Positions 1 through 7,863 of a DNA stretch of 64,000 nt are shown here, in pieces. Position 1 is the first letter of the stretch, and each line of letters opens with the position of its first letter. This DNA comes from Veillonellales bacterium (GTDB lineage Bacteria; Bacillota; Negativicutes; Veillonellales; Dialisteraceae). The stretch is taken from contig CALXPQ010000001.1 of assembly GCA_944390485.1 (NCBI GenBank), forward strand, positions 186,001-250,000. The letters are read 5' to 3'. Position numbers and translations under genes: made by a program. The notes beneath the pieces are model-generated. The model was not told the origin of the DNA and did not search any database. It saw nothing but the letters and a program-made list of their open reading frames with translations.

Positions 1-1
1 A

Positions 2-2350
2 GATAAAGCGCTCGAGAAAAAGCTCGGCGCCTGGAAATACTATACCCGCGCCCGCGAGATCAAGCGGCAGCTCCTGCTGAGCGAGCAGGTCAAAATGTTC
101 CCGAAAAACGGCAAGGAGCAGTGGAATCAGCTCATGAGCCGCATGGAGGTCATCCACGATCAGCGGGAGCAGCTCCAGAAGAAGCTCGACGAGTATACAC
201 CCCGCGCAAAGGAGGACATCATCCCCTGGGCCGATGCTTCCGATGCGCTGGAAAAACTCTACACCGATCTGGGACAATGGAGCCAGACCATCGAGGATCT
301 GGCCGATCTCCGGGCGGAAAAAGAGCGGTGGCGGGCGGAGTTTTCCCATATGGGATACAGCCTGCCGCTGTGGGACCGCATGATCTCTCCGGAGGAAAAT
401 TTCTCCATGGTGAACTGGGAAGAAGGGCGCAAGCTCGCCCAGAGCGTCACCGTGCGGGACAATGAACTCCATTTCTGGGAGCAGCGGGAGCCGGAGGTGG
501 AAGAGGCCGACGTCAGCGAAGCGGAATCGCCGAAGCAGACCGAGGAGGAATGGCACGCCTTTGAAGAAAAAGCGAATCAGGCGGAAGCGCTCCTGCACAG
601 CGAAATGGATCTGCAGGAGGAATGGGACCGGCTCGCTCAGAAAAAAGAGAGCGGGCATACTTTCTGGTTCTGGCTGGGGCTGGCCGGCGTGTTGGCGGCC
701 GCAGGCGGCGCAGCGGCCTTTTATACGGCGGCCGCGGGCTATGCGGCGCTGTACGGTGCGGGGATCGGCGCAGCGGCGGCGGTGTTGGGCTTCTTCCTGA
801 ACAGCCGCGCGGCGCATAAAAAAGAAGAGCATGTCCGGAAGCTGGAGGAAGAACGGCGGACGCTCACAGCCCAGCGGGAGACGCTGGGGGCGGAATTTCC
901 GATCGCCCTGCCGAAGACGGAAGACGATCTGCAGGTCTTCCACAATGCCCTCCAGCAGAAGCGGGCGGAATTTTACAAAGAACAGGCCCGCCTGCAGGCG
1001 CTGTCCTGGAAACTGGAATCCCTGCAGCGGCAGAAAAACGAACATAAGAAATGGGAAGCCGAAGGAGAAACGCTTCGGGAAGAAAAGGCGCGGGTGGACA
1101 AGGCCTGGGAGACCTGGCTGGAGGAGCATCATCTGCCGAAGACCGGCGCGGACAATCTGAGCGCGCTTCAGGAGGAATGGCAGAAGCTCTACGCGGCGCA
1201 GGGCGCGGGCAAGATCCTCGATGTGCGGATCGAAAAGGCACAGGAAAAACTGGATGATTTCGTCCGCCGGGCGCTGGCGATCATCCGCACCACCGGCACG
1301 GCCATGGAGGCAACGCCGGATACGATCGCGGACATCTACGAGGAAAACCGGAAGCGTCTTCTGGAATGGCAGGCGGTCTCGGAAAAGAACCGCCAGCATG
1401 AAGTGTATCAGAAAGAAATGGACCAGCTCACGGCGCAGTGGGAGTCGTGCCAGAAGAGCGTGAACACTCTGTTTTCGCTGGTGAACGCCAAGAATGCAGA
1501 GGAATTTGCCGAACGCGTGACCGCTCACGAACAGCACGATCAGCTCACAAAGGAATGGGAGTCAGTCCGCAAGGATATCCGGCTCTATGCGGGCAGCGAG
1601 GAAGAATTCAACCGGCTGTGGAGCTCGCTGGAGAGCGGAGAATACGACGAATGGATGGAAGCGCACAAGGCGCTGCAGGACCGGATCGATGCCGATCAGC
1701 TCCATCTGGGCGAACTGCAGAAGCAGCAGGGCGCGGCGGAGAATGAGATCTACCGTCTGGCCGGCGACGAGCGGATCACCCATGCGCTGCAGGAAAAAGA
1801 AGAAGTCGAGGCGGAGCTCCGGCATTCCGTGGAGGAGTGGCTGTCCCGGATGTACGCCGTCCATTTCCTGAAGCAGGCGCAGCAGCAGTATGAGACGGGC
1901 CGTCAGCCGCAGATCGTGGAGAAGGCGAACCATTTCCTGCAGGCCATGACGGCCGGGCGGTACGAGCTCGCGGTCAGCGAAGACGGCAAGAGCGTCTACA
2001 CCACAGACAGGATGCACAATAAAAAAGATGCCCGGCTCTGGTCTTCCGGGACGGGGGATCAGGTCTATCTGGCGCTGCGGCTGGCCATGGCGCTCGCATT
2101 CGGCCGGCAGCTCGAGCCGCTGCCCATCGTGCTGGACGATATCTTCGTCCGGTTCGACGAAGGCCGGCAGCGGGAGACGCTGCGGTTCCTCATGGATCTG
2201 GGAAAAGAACAGCAGATTTTCCTTTTCACCTGCCATGCGCAGACCATGCGGCTGGCGGAAGAAGTGGGACGGGAAAAACAGACCGGCTCCTTCGTGCGGC
2301 TGCAGAACGGGAAAATGATCTCGGAAACGAGCGCTGCGACAATGGGATAA
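2..2350 (+). CDS. YhaN-like AAA ATPase, 5' end outside window
   Basis: The reading frame is open from the first bases, so the gene starts upstream; about 782 residues are visible. It is a long SMC/Rad50-like protein: extended coiled coil rich in Glu, Lys and Gln, interrupted near visible residues 220-263 by two hydrophobic segments (starting FWFWLGLAG) that could anchor it in the membrane. The C-terminal ATPase half carries the ABC-type signature SSGTGDQVYLALRLA (about residue 681) and a Walker B stretch PIVLDDIFVRFD, then a switch-His-like FLFTCHAQ. This order and the central membrane pair match the YhaN family, which usually follows a YhaO/SbcD-type nuclease gene and is thought to act in DNA metabolism; the partner would lie before the window. 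The Walker A end is not visible. Confidence 0.8.
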   Translation, partial: DKALEKKLGAWKYYTRAREIKRQLLLSEQVKMFPKNGKEQWNQLMSRMEVIHDQREQLQKKLDEYTPRAKEDIIPWADASDALEKLYTDLGQWSQTIEDLADLRAEKERWRAEFSHMGYSLPLWDRMISPEENFSMVNWEEGRKLAQSVTVRDNELHFWEQREPEVEEADVSEAESPKQTEEEWHAFEEKANQAEALLHSEMDLQEEWDRLAQKKESGHTFWFWLGLAGVLAAAGGAAAFYTAAAGYAALYGAGIGAAAAVLGFFLNSRAAHKKEEHVRKLEEERRTLTAQRETLGAEFPIALPKTEDDLQVFHNALQQKRAEFYKEQARLQALSWKLESLQRQKNEHKKWEAEGETLREEKARVDKAWETWLEEHHLPKTGADNLSALQEEWQKLYAAQGAGKILDVRIEKAQEKLDDFVRRALAIIRTTGTAMEATPDTIADIYEENRKRLLEWQAVSEKNRQHEVYQKEMDQLTAQWESCQKSVNTLFSLVNAKNAEEFAERVTAHEQHDQLTKEWESVRKDIRLYAGSEEEFNRLWSSLESGEYDEWMEAHKALQDRIDADQLHLGELQKQQGAAENEIYRLAGDERITHALQEKEEVEAELRHSVEEWLSRMYAVHFLKQAQQQYETGRQPQIVEKANHFLQAMTAGRYELAVSEDGKSVYTTDRMHNKKDARLWSSGTGDQVYLALRLAMALAFGRQLEPLPIVLDDIFVRFDEGRQRETLRFLMDLGKEQQIFLFTCHAQTMRLAEEVGREKQTGSFVRLQNGKMISETSAATMG

Positions 2351-2357
2351 AGAATGG

Positions 2358-2384
2358 AAGCGGACCTGCGCGGTCCGCTTTTCT
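2358..2384 (+). terminator. Intrinsic terminator after yhaN-like gene
   Basis: Perfect 9-bp inverted repeat AAGCGGACC/GGTCCGCTT around a 5-nt loop, followed by TTTCT. It ends transcription of the ATPase gene eight bases after its stop codon. Confidence 0.85.
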
Positions 2385-2401
2385 GCTGCCCGGACGGCAT
2401 A

Positions 2402-2410
2402 TGATATAAT
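2402..2410 (+). promoter_or_regulatory. Extended -10 promoter for the metallo-hydrolase gene
   Basis: TGaTATAAT is a perfect extended -10 element 58 bp before the start codon at 2469. No convincing -35 hexamer is seen 17 bp upstream, as is usual for extended -10 promoters. Confidence 0.7.
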
Positions 2411-2468
2411 ATCTCTGATATGCGCCGGCAGCGGGCCGGCCGGAATCAGAACAAATCCGGAGGATCGT

Positions 2469-3161
2469 ATGACTTCGTTCCACATCATTTTTCTGGGGCA
2501 CAGCGGGTTCCTGATGGAGCTGTCTGACTGTGTGCTGATTTTTGATTATTACCGGGACCCGGCGGGGGCGGCGGAGCCGTTTTTCCGCGGGGACAAGCCG
2601 GTCTACCTGTTTGTGAGCCATGCCCATGAAGATCACTGCAATCCGGCCATCTTCCGCCGGGCCGGGCAGGCGGCGGGCTTCTTCATCCATACCGGCTGCC
2701 TGCCGGCGGCACGCGGCGCGGCCGTTCATGCCATGGAGCCGGGGGAGGAGGCGGAAACGCGGGAATTTTCCGTCCGCATGTACGGTTCTACCGACGCCGG
2801 CGGATCGTTCCTCGTGACCCATGGGGACCGGACCATTTTTCATGCGGGCGACCTCAACTGGTGGCACTGGGCCGGCGAGAGCGACGAGGCCAATGAAGAG
2901 GCGCGCGATGCGTATTTCCGGGAACTGGAAGCGCTGAAAGGGCAGACAGCGGACGTGGCGTTCTTCCCTGTGGATGCGCGGCAGGAAGTGGCGCGGGAAT
3001 GGGGCGTTCGCGAATTCCTGGCCCGGGTGCCCGTGCGGGAGCTGCTGGTGCCGATGCATGCCTTCGGCAGCCGCTGGTGCCCGTCTTATGCATTCCGCTG
3101 GCGCTGGGGCAGCGTGCCCCTCTGGATCCCCGCATCGGAAGGAGAGGAACTGGTGAAATGA
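2469..3161 (+). CDS. Metallo-beta-lactamase fold hydrolase
   Basis: 230-residue cytoplasmic protein of the metallo-beta-lactamase superfamily. The N-terminal strand FLGHSGFLMEL is followed by the metal-binding motif HAHEDH (H51, H53, D55, H56), and a later metal ligand region IFHAGDLNWWHW holds the bridging Asp. The short length and the WHW after GDLN are typical of UlaG/YtnP-like predicted hydrolases whose substrates are mostly unknown. The start is ATG 2469, 4 bp after a CGGAGG Shine-Dalgarno. It begins a translationally coupled run with the small membrane protein (ATGA overlap) and two DUF445 genes. Substrate not assignable. Confidence 0.8.
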   Translation: MTSFHIIFLGHSGFLMELSDCVLIFDYYRDPAGAAEPFFRGDKPVYLFVSHAHEDHCNPAIFRRAGQAAGFFIHTGCLPAARGAAVHAMEPGEEAETREFSVRMYGSTDAGGSFLVTHGDRTIFHAGDLNWWHWAGESDEANEEARDAYFRELEALKGQTADVAFFPVDARQEVAREWGVREFLARVPVRELLVPMHAFGSRWCPSYAFRWRWGSVPLWIPASEGEELVK

Positions 3162-3460
3162 TGTATACGTGGCTGTATATTTTTTTCCTGCTCATGGCTG
3201 GCAATATCGCGCTTCAGCTGGTGCCGTTCTCGATGTATTTCGAGGCGGTCATTCTCATCAATCTGGCGATCCTCGGGGGATCCTATCTGATCTTCCGCAG
3301 GGATTATTTTTCGGATCTGCGGGCGAACATGCTGTTCATGACGGGCCTTACGGTCATCAACATCCTGACGGATCTGGGCATCATGTCGTATATCATGTCC
3401 TGGATCGCGTTCGGCGCACTGTTCGTATGGTCCATGGCAGGAGGGGGCAGAAGCCGTTGA
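3158..3460 (+). CDS. Small four-helix membrane protein of unknown function
   Basis: 100-residue hydrophobic protein starting at the first of two adjacent ATGs; that ATG overlaps the upstream stop (ATGA), with a GGAAGGAGAGG Shine-Dalgarno at 3137-3147. Hydrophobic stretches around residues 3-20, 25-43, 53-72 and 76-92 suggest three or four membrane helices. I do not recognise the family. Its tight coupling to the preceding hydrolase and to the DUF445 gene that starts inside its stop codon (TTGA) indicates co-expression with membrane-associated partners. Confidence 0.7.
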   Translation: MMYTWLYIFFLLMAGNIALQLVPFSMYFEAVILINLAILGGSYLIFRRDYFSDLRANMLFMTGLTVINILTDLGIMSYIMSWIAFGALFVWSMAGGGRSR

Positions 3461-4701
3461 AAAACAGAAGAGAACGGACTGCGGATGCCATCCTGGCGGC
3501 TTCAGCCGCGCTGGCGGCGGGGGCCGCCTTTTTGCCGCCTTCGGCGGGAAGCGGACTGCTGTTTCACACCGCGCTGGCGGCGGCGGTGGGCGGCGCGGCG
3601 GACTGGTTCGCCGTGAACTCGCTGTTCCGCCGGCCGCTGGGCATTCCGTTCCGCACGGAGCTGGTGCCGCGGAGCCGGGATAAGATCATCCGCATGGCGC
3701 GCGCCATGATCGCCGAGGAAATCCTCACTGTGCCGCGCATTTACCGCGTGCTGAAGACACATTCCCTGTCCGGAGCCATTCAGCCGTGGCTGGCGCAGCA
3801 CCGGGACATGGTCCGGGAGCTGCTCCGCCGCCTGCTCCTCGAAGGGATGGAACAGCTGGATAAGGAGCGGCTGTCGCAGAAGGCGGCCGATGCGGCCGGG
3901 CGTACGGCAGAATCCATCGACTGGGCGGCTCTGCTTCACCGGGCGCTGCTGGAGGCGGAGACGGAAGAGCGGCGTCCCCGCCTGCTCCGGGGCATCCGGA
4001 ACGCGGCGCAGGCCTTTCTAAAAGACGGCCTGACCGATACGGAGATCCTCGACCTGTATCACCGCGCATGGGAAACATATGAAAGGGGCGGCATGGGACG
4101 CGGCATGCTCCGCAGCCTTCTGCAGGGACAGCTGGGGCTGACCGATGAAAAGGCGGCCGCGCTGATTCAGGAAAGGATCATGGACTGGGCGCATACACTC
4201 GGGGATCCGGACAGCGAAGCAGGACGGCGGCTGCTGGAAAAATACCGTGCGTTCCTGGAGCGGCTCGGAAGCGACGCGCCGTACAGGAAGCGGTTCAATG
4301 AAGCGGCAGGCGCGTTCCTGCTCCCGCTTCTTCGGGAAAAAGGGGCGGACTGGATTCTCGGACTGCTGGAGAGCCGGCAGGAGACCGCCGCAGGGGAGGC
4401 GGCTGACCGGCTGCTCCGCCTGGCAGAGCGCAGTCTGGCGGACGCATCGTCCCGGAAGCAGATCGACCGGTTCCTGCTGGGGCAGATCGTGCAGTACCTG
4501 CCGGCGATCCAGCAGGCGATCGGAGACTCGGCGGAGCGGGCGTTGTCCGCTTATTCCGGCCGGGAAATGGCGGAGCTCATCGAGACGAACGTATGGCATG
4601 ACCTGCAGATGATCCGCGTCAACGGCTCGCTCATGGGCGCCGTGCTGGGGGCCCTGTCCTATGCGGTTTTTTACGGCATGTCGGGAGGCGCACTGCTTTG
4701 A
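3457..4701 (+). CDS. DUF445 (YheB-type) membrane-associated protein, copy 1
   Basis: 414 residues. The start is TTG 3457, overlapping the previous stop as TTGA and preceded by an AGGAGGGGG Shine-Dalgarno at 3440-3448; earlier in-frame starts lie deep inside the upstream gene and are rejected. An N-terminal hydrophobic hairpin is followed by the DUF445 hallmark GGAADWFAVNSLFRRPLGIP and VPRSRDKIIRMA, a long helical middle, and a C-terminal membrane segment (VLGALSYAVFYGM) after IETNVWHDLQMIRVNGSLMG. DUF445 proteins, such as Bacillus YheB, are membrane proteins of unknown function. The next gene is a paralogue. Confidence 0.85.
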   Translation: MKNRRERTADAILAASAALAAGAAFLPPSAGSGLLFHTALAAAVGGAADWFAVNSLFRRPLGIPFRTELVPRSRDKIIRMARAMIAEEILTVPRIYRVLKTHSLSGAIQPWLAQHRDMVRELLRRLLLEGMEQLDKERLSQKAADAAGRTAESIDWAALLHRALLEAETEERRPRLLRGIRNAAQAFLKDGLTDTEILDLYHRAWETYERGGMGRGMLRSLLQGQLGLTDEKAAALIQERIMDWAHTLGDPDSEAGRRLLEKYRAFLERLGSDAPYRKRFNEAAGAFLLPLLREKGADWILGLLESRQETAAGEAADRLLRLAERSLADASSRKQIDRFLLGQIVQYLPAIQQAIGDSAERALSAYSGREMAELIETNVWHDLQMIRVNGSLMGAVLGALSYAVFYGMSGGALL

Positions 4702-5951
4702 GGAACGATACGAAGGCAAACTGGCTGCTGGCCGGATCGGCGCTGGCCTTTGCGGCGGCATTCGCATGGCGGCTCCATCATGACGGCCCGGCAGCGGACG
4801 TGCTGTATTTCCTGACGCAGTCCGCTTTCATCGGGAGCGCGGCGGACTGGTTCGCGGTGACGGCGCTTTTCCGGAAGCCGCTCGGGATTCCGTTCCACAC
4901 GGCGCTGATCCCCCGTCACAGGGCGCGCATTATCCAGGGCATCCGGCGGACGGTGGAGACGCATCTGGTGCGCCCGGAACTGTGGCAGTCCCTGGCGTCC
5001 TCGATTTCCGTCAGCGCCTGGCTCGCAGCGGAGCGGACGACCCGCACGGGACGGGACAGGGAAACGGAGGCTGCGGAGTGGATCGCCGACCGGATCCGGG
5101 AGGGCATCCAGTCTCATCAGGAAGACTGGGGGAGGCTCGCCCGGGCGGAAGTGGAGGAACTGCCGCCGAAACTGGCGGGACTCTTCCGGCAGGCCTTGAC
5201 CGGGGACGAGCAGACCGAACGGCTTCTGATGCGGCTGCTGGACGGCGGCATATCCCTGCTGGGGCGGCGGGAGATCCGGCTGGCAGTCCGCGGTGCCTTG
5301 AAACAGTTCACCGAACAGCAGAAAACAAATCCGCTGATCGCGATGGCGGTTTCCGCAGGGGAATCCATGGGGGTCATCAGCTACGACGACATGGCCGCAG
5401 CCATCTGCGAGGCGGGGCGGCAGAAGCTCGCGGAATGGCGGGAGCCGGACCATCCCGGTCATGACGCGCTGCGGGAGAAACTGGCGGCGGTCATCCGCTC
5501 CTTCATGGAAACGCCGGCTGCTGGAGAGGCGCTGGAAGATACGGCGGAGGCGGTGCTGCATGCCCTGCCGGTAGAAGAGAAGACCAGCCAGATGATCGGA
5601 CTGATTCTGTCCGACTGGGACCGCCCGGATGCGGAAGGCCGGTCGTTCCAGTCCGTACTTCTCGATGCCGTCCATCAGACGGCGGACCGCTGGCTGGCGG
5701 ATGAAGAGCTCTGCCGGCGTCTGGACGAGGCCTGCCGCGGACTGCTGATCGACGCGGCGGTCTATGAGCACGCGTTTCTCGGAGAAACGGTGACATCCGT
5801 GCTGGAAGCCTACGACGAGGCGAAGCTGAACCATTTCATTTACAGCAAGGTGAGGGACGAGCTGGGCTGGGTCCGCATGAACGGCGCTCTTTTCGCCGCT
5901 GTGTCCGGGGCCTGCCTGTTCGGGCTGTTTGCCCTGCTCGTCATCCGATGA
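4698..5951 (+). CDS. DUF445 (YheB-type) membrane-associated protein, copy 2
   Basis: 417 residues, TTG start at 4698 again overlapping the upstream stop as TTGA, with a GGGAGGC Shine-Dalgarno at 4683-4689. The same family architecture is present: N-terminal hydrophobic segment, SAADWFAVTALFRKPLGIP, IPRHRARIIQGI, helical middle, then VRDELGWVRMNGALFAAVSG and a final membrane helix ending FGLFALLVIR. It is clearly homologous to the preceding gene at both ends but diverged in the middle, so this is an old tandem duplication. Co-translation suggests the two may form a hetero-oligomer; that is inference. Confidence 0.85.
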   Translation: MRNDTKANWLLAGSALAFAAAFAWRLHHDGPAADVLYFLTQSAFIGSAADWFAVTALFRKPLGIPFHTALIPRHRARIIQGIRRTVETHLVRPELWQSLASSISVSAWLAAERTTRTGRDRETEAAEWIADRIREGIQSHQEDWGRLARAEVEELPPKLAGLFRQALTGDEQTERLLMRLLDGGISLLGRREIRLAVRGALKQFTEQQKTNPLIAMAVSAGESMGVISYDDMAAAICEAGRQKLAEWREPDHPGHDALREKLAAVIRSFMETPAAGEALEDTAEAVLHALPVEEKTSQMIGLILSDWDRPDAEGRSFQSVLLDAVHQTADRWLADEELCRRLDEACRGLLIDAAVYEHAFLGETVTSVLEAYDEAKLNHFIYSKVRDELGWVRMNGALFAAVSGACLFGLFALLVIR

Positions 5952-6019
5952 GCGCTGCGCCGGCGGACGCTGTGCGGCGCCGGCATGGCATGTCGCGCAT
6001 TTTACTGCTGTGTATTTTC

Positions 6020-6048
6020 TTGACAAGGAAATAAGAAAAATTTAATAT
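6020..6048 (+). promoter_or_regulatory. Sigma-70-type promoter of rny
   Basis: TTGACA (6020-6025), 17-bp spacer, TAATAT (6043-6048): a near-consensus housekeeping promoter 81 bp before the rny start. Confidence 0.85.
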
Positions 6049-6114
6049 TAATACAGCAATCGACAGATTGCCTGTGAATTACAATATGCGTATGAACGTA
6101 GAAATCTCAGAAAG

Positions 6115-6124
6115 AAGGAGGTGA
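6115..6124 (+). promoter_or_regulatory. Consensus Shine-Dalgarno that fixes the rny start
   Basis: AAGGAGGTGA matches the anti-Shine-Dalgarno fully. It sits 5 nt before TTG 6130 and overlaps the GTG at 6121, so the GTG cannot be the start and TTG 6130 is favoured. Confidence 0.8.
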
Positions 6125-6129
6125 ACTCA

Positions 6130-7704
6130 TTGGATATAGATGAAGCCATGCTTTTCATGATCGTAAGCTTTGTCGTCGCGGCCGTTGTCGGCTGCGGCGT
6201 GGGCTATATCCTGCGGAAGCACATCGCGGAAGCGCGGATCGGCTCCGCTGAGGAAAAAGCGAACCGCATCCTCGAAGACGCGAAAAAAGCGATGGAAAAC
6301 GCCATGCGCGAGGCCGAGAACCTGAAGAAAGAGGCCATGGTCCAGACGCGGGAGGAGATTCATCAGCTGCGGGAAGATGTGGAAGAGCAGAATCGGGAAA
6401 GACGGGAAGAACTTCAGAAGTACGAGCAGCGCCTCGTACAGAAGGAAGAACACCTGGAGCGCCGGAGCGATGCGGTAGAGGAACGGGAAACGGAACTCGG
6501 CCGCAGAGAGAACAAGATCAAGGCGCAGCAGGAAAAGCTGGACGGCATCGTCGAAGCGCAGACGAAAAAGCTGGAAGAGATCTCCTGCCTGTCGCAGGAA
6601 GAGGCGAAGACCATGATCCTCGACAAGGTGGATGAAAGCCTGCAGCATGAGAAAGCGGTGCGCATCCGCGAAGCGGAATCCGAGATCCGCGAGCATGCGG
6701 ACCAGACCGCCCGCGAGATCCTCGCTTCGGCGATCCAGCGGAACGCGGCGGATACTGTGTCGGAAACGACGGTCTCTGTCGTCTCCCTGCCGAACGAAGA
6801 GATGAAAGGGCGGATCATCGGCCGCGAAGGCCGGAATATCCGCGCCATCGAGACGCTGACCGGCGTCGATCTCATCATCGACGACACGCCGGAAGCGGTC
6901 ATCCTGTCGAGCTTCAATCCGGTGCGCCGGGAAATCGCCCGGCTCGCGCTGGAAAGCCTCGTCAAGGACGGGCGCATCCATCCGGCGCGCATCGAAGAAG
7001 TCGTGGCGAAGACGAAGAAGGAAGTGGAGAAAGCAATCCGGGAAGCCGGGGAGCAGGCCGTATTCACCTGCGGCATCCGCAGCATCCATCCGGAACTCGT
7101 GAAGATCCTCGGGCGGCTGAAATACCGCACCAGCTACGGACAGAACGTCCTGCAGCATTCCATCGACGTCTCGTACTTTGCCGGCGTGCTTGCCAATGAG
7201 ATCGGAGCCGATGTGGAGCTGGCCAAGCGGGCCGGGCTCCTGCACGATATCGGCAAGGCGGTCGACCGCGAACAGGAAGGCACGCATGTGGAACTGGGCG
7301 TGGAGATCGCCACCAAGTACCGGGAGCCGCCGGAAGTGATCAATGCGATCGCTTCCCACCACGGCGATACCGATCCCATCTGTGTGGAAGCGGTCCTCGT
7401 CGCGGCGGCGGACGCCATTTCCGCGGCAAGGCCGGGTGCGCGGCGCGAGACGCTGGAGAATTACATCAAGCGTCTCACCAAGCTGGAGGACATCGCCAAG
7501 TCGTTCCCCGGCGTGGCGAACTGCTACGCCATCCAGGCGGGCCGCGAACTTCGCGTAATCGTCAAACCGGAAAAAGTCAACGAAGATCAGGCTGTGATCC
7601 TGTCGCATGATATTGCGGGCCGGGTAGAGAAGGAACTGCAGTATCCGGGACAGGTCAAAGTCGTTGTTATCAGAGAAACCAGAGCTATCGAATACGCAAA
7701 ATAA
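6130..7704 (+). CDS. rny: Ribonuclease Y
   Basis: 524 residues. RNase Y is the membrane-anchored endoribonuclease that initiates mRNA decay in Firmicutes. Seen here: N-terminal transmembrane helix (about residues 6-25, [15 protein letters not shown]), a long charged coiled coil (about 30-190), a KH domain with [11 protein letters not shown] near residue 230, and an HD domain with the metal motif HDIGKAVD near 372. Length and order match the family. TTG is chosen as start because of the perfect Shine-Dalgarno. In Bacillus rny lies downstream of recA; here it stands alone between its own promoter and terminator. Confidence 0.97.
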   Translation: MDIDEAMLFMIVSFVVAAVVGCGVGYILRKHIAEARIGSAEEKANRILEDAKKAMENAMREAENLKKEAMVQTREEIHQLREDVEEQNRERREELQKYEQRLVQKEEHLERRSDAVEERETELGRRENKIKAQQEKLDGIVEAQTKKLEEISCLSQEEAKTMILDKVDESLQHEKAVRIREAESEIREHADQTAREILASAIQRNAADTVSETTVSVVSLPNEEMKGRIIGREGRNIRAIETLTGVDLIIDDTPEAVILSSFNPVRREIARLALESLVKDGRIHPARIEEVVAKTKKEVEKAIREAGEQAVFTCGIRSIHPELVKILGRLKYRTSYGQNVLQHSIDVSYFAGVLANEIGADVELAKRAGLLHDIGKAVDREQEGTHVELGVEIATKYREPPEVINAIASHHGDTDPICVEAVLVAAADAISAARPGARRETLENYIKRLTKLEDIAKSFPGVANCYAIQAGRELRVIVKPEKVNEDQAVILSHDIAGRVEKELQYPGQVKVVVIRETRAIEYAK

Positions 7705-7713
7705 TTCATGATG

Positions 7714-7747
7714 AAAAACTCCCTGCCGCAGGCGGCGGGGAGTTTTT
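7714..7747 (+). terminator. Intrinsic terminator after rny
   Basis: AAAAACTCCC and GGGAGTTTTT form a 10-bp stem with an additional inner GC-rich part, followed by TCTG; it begins 10 bases after the rny stop. Confidence 0.85.
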
Positions 7748-7825
7748 CTGTGTCCGTGCGGCCGGTGTGAGAGAGCTGCAGCCATTTGAGAATGATAATA
7801 AACGGTAGAAATTGAGAATGCCGCA

Positions 7826-7834
7826 TGATACAAT
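7826..7834 (+). promoter_or_regulatory. Extended -10 promoter upstream of recJ
   Basis: TGaTACAAT (TG at 7826-7827, hexamer 7829-7834) is an extended -10 element 29 bp before the recJ start; a TTGAGA at 7812 is too close to serve as -35. Confidence 0.55.
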
Positions 7835-7863
7835 ACAGAATGAAAATAGAGAAAGAGGACAGC

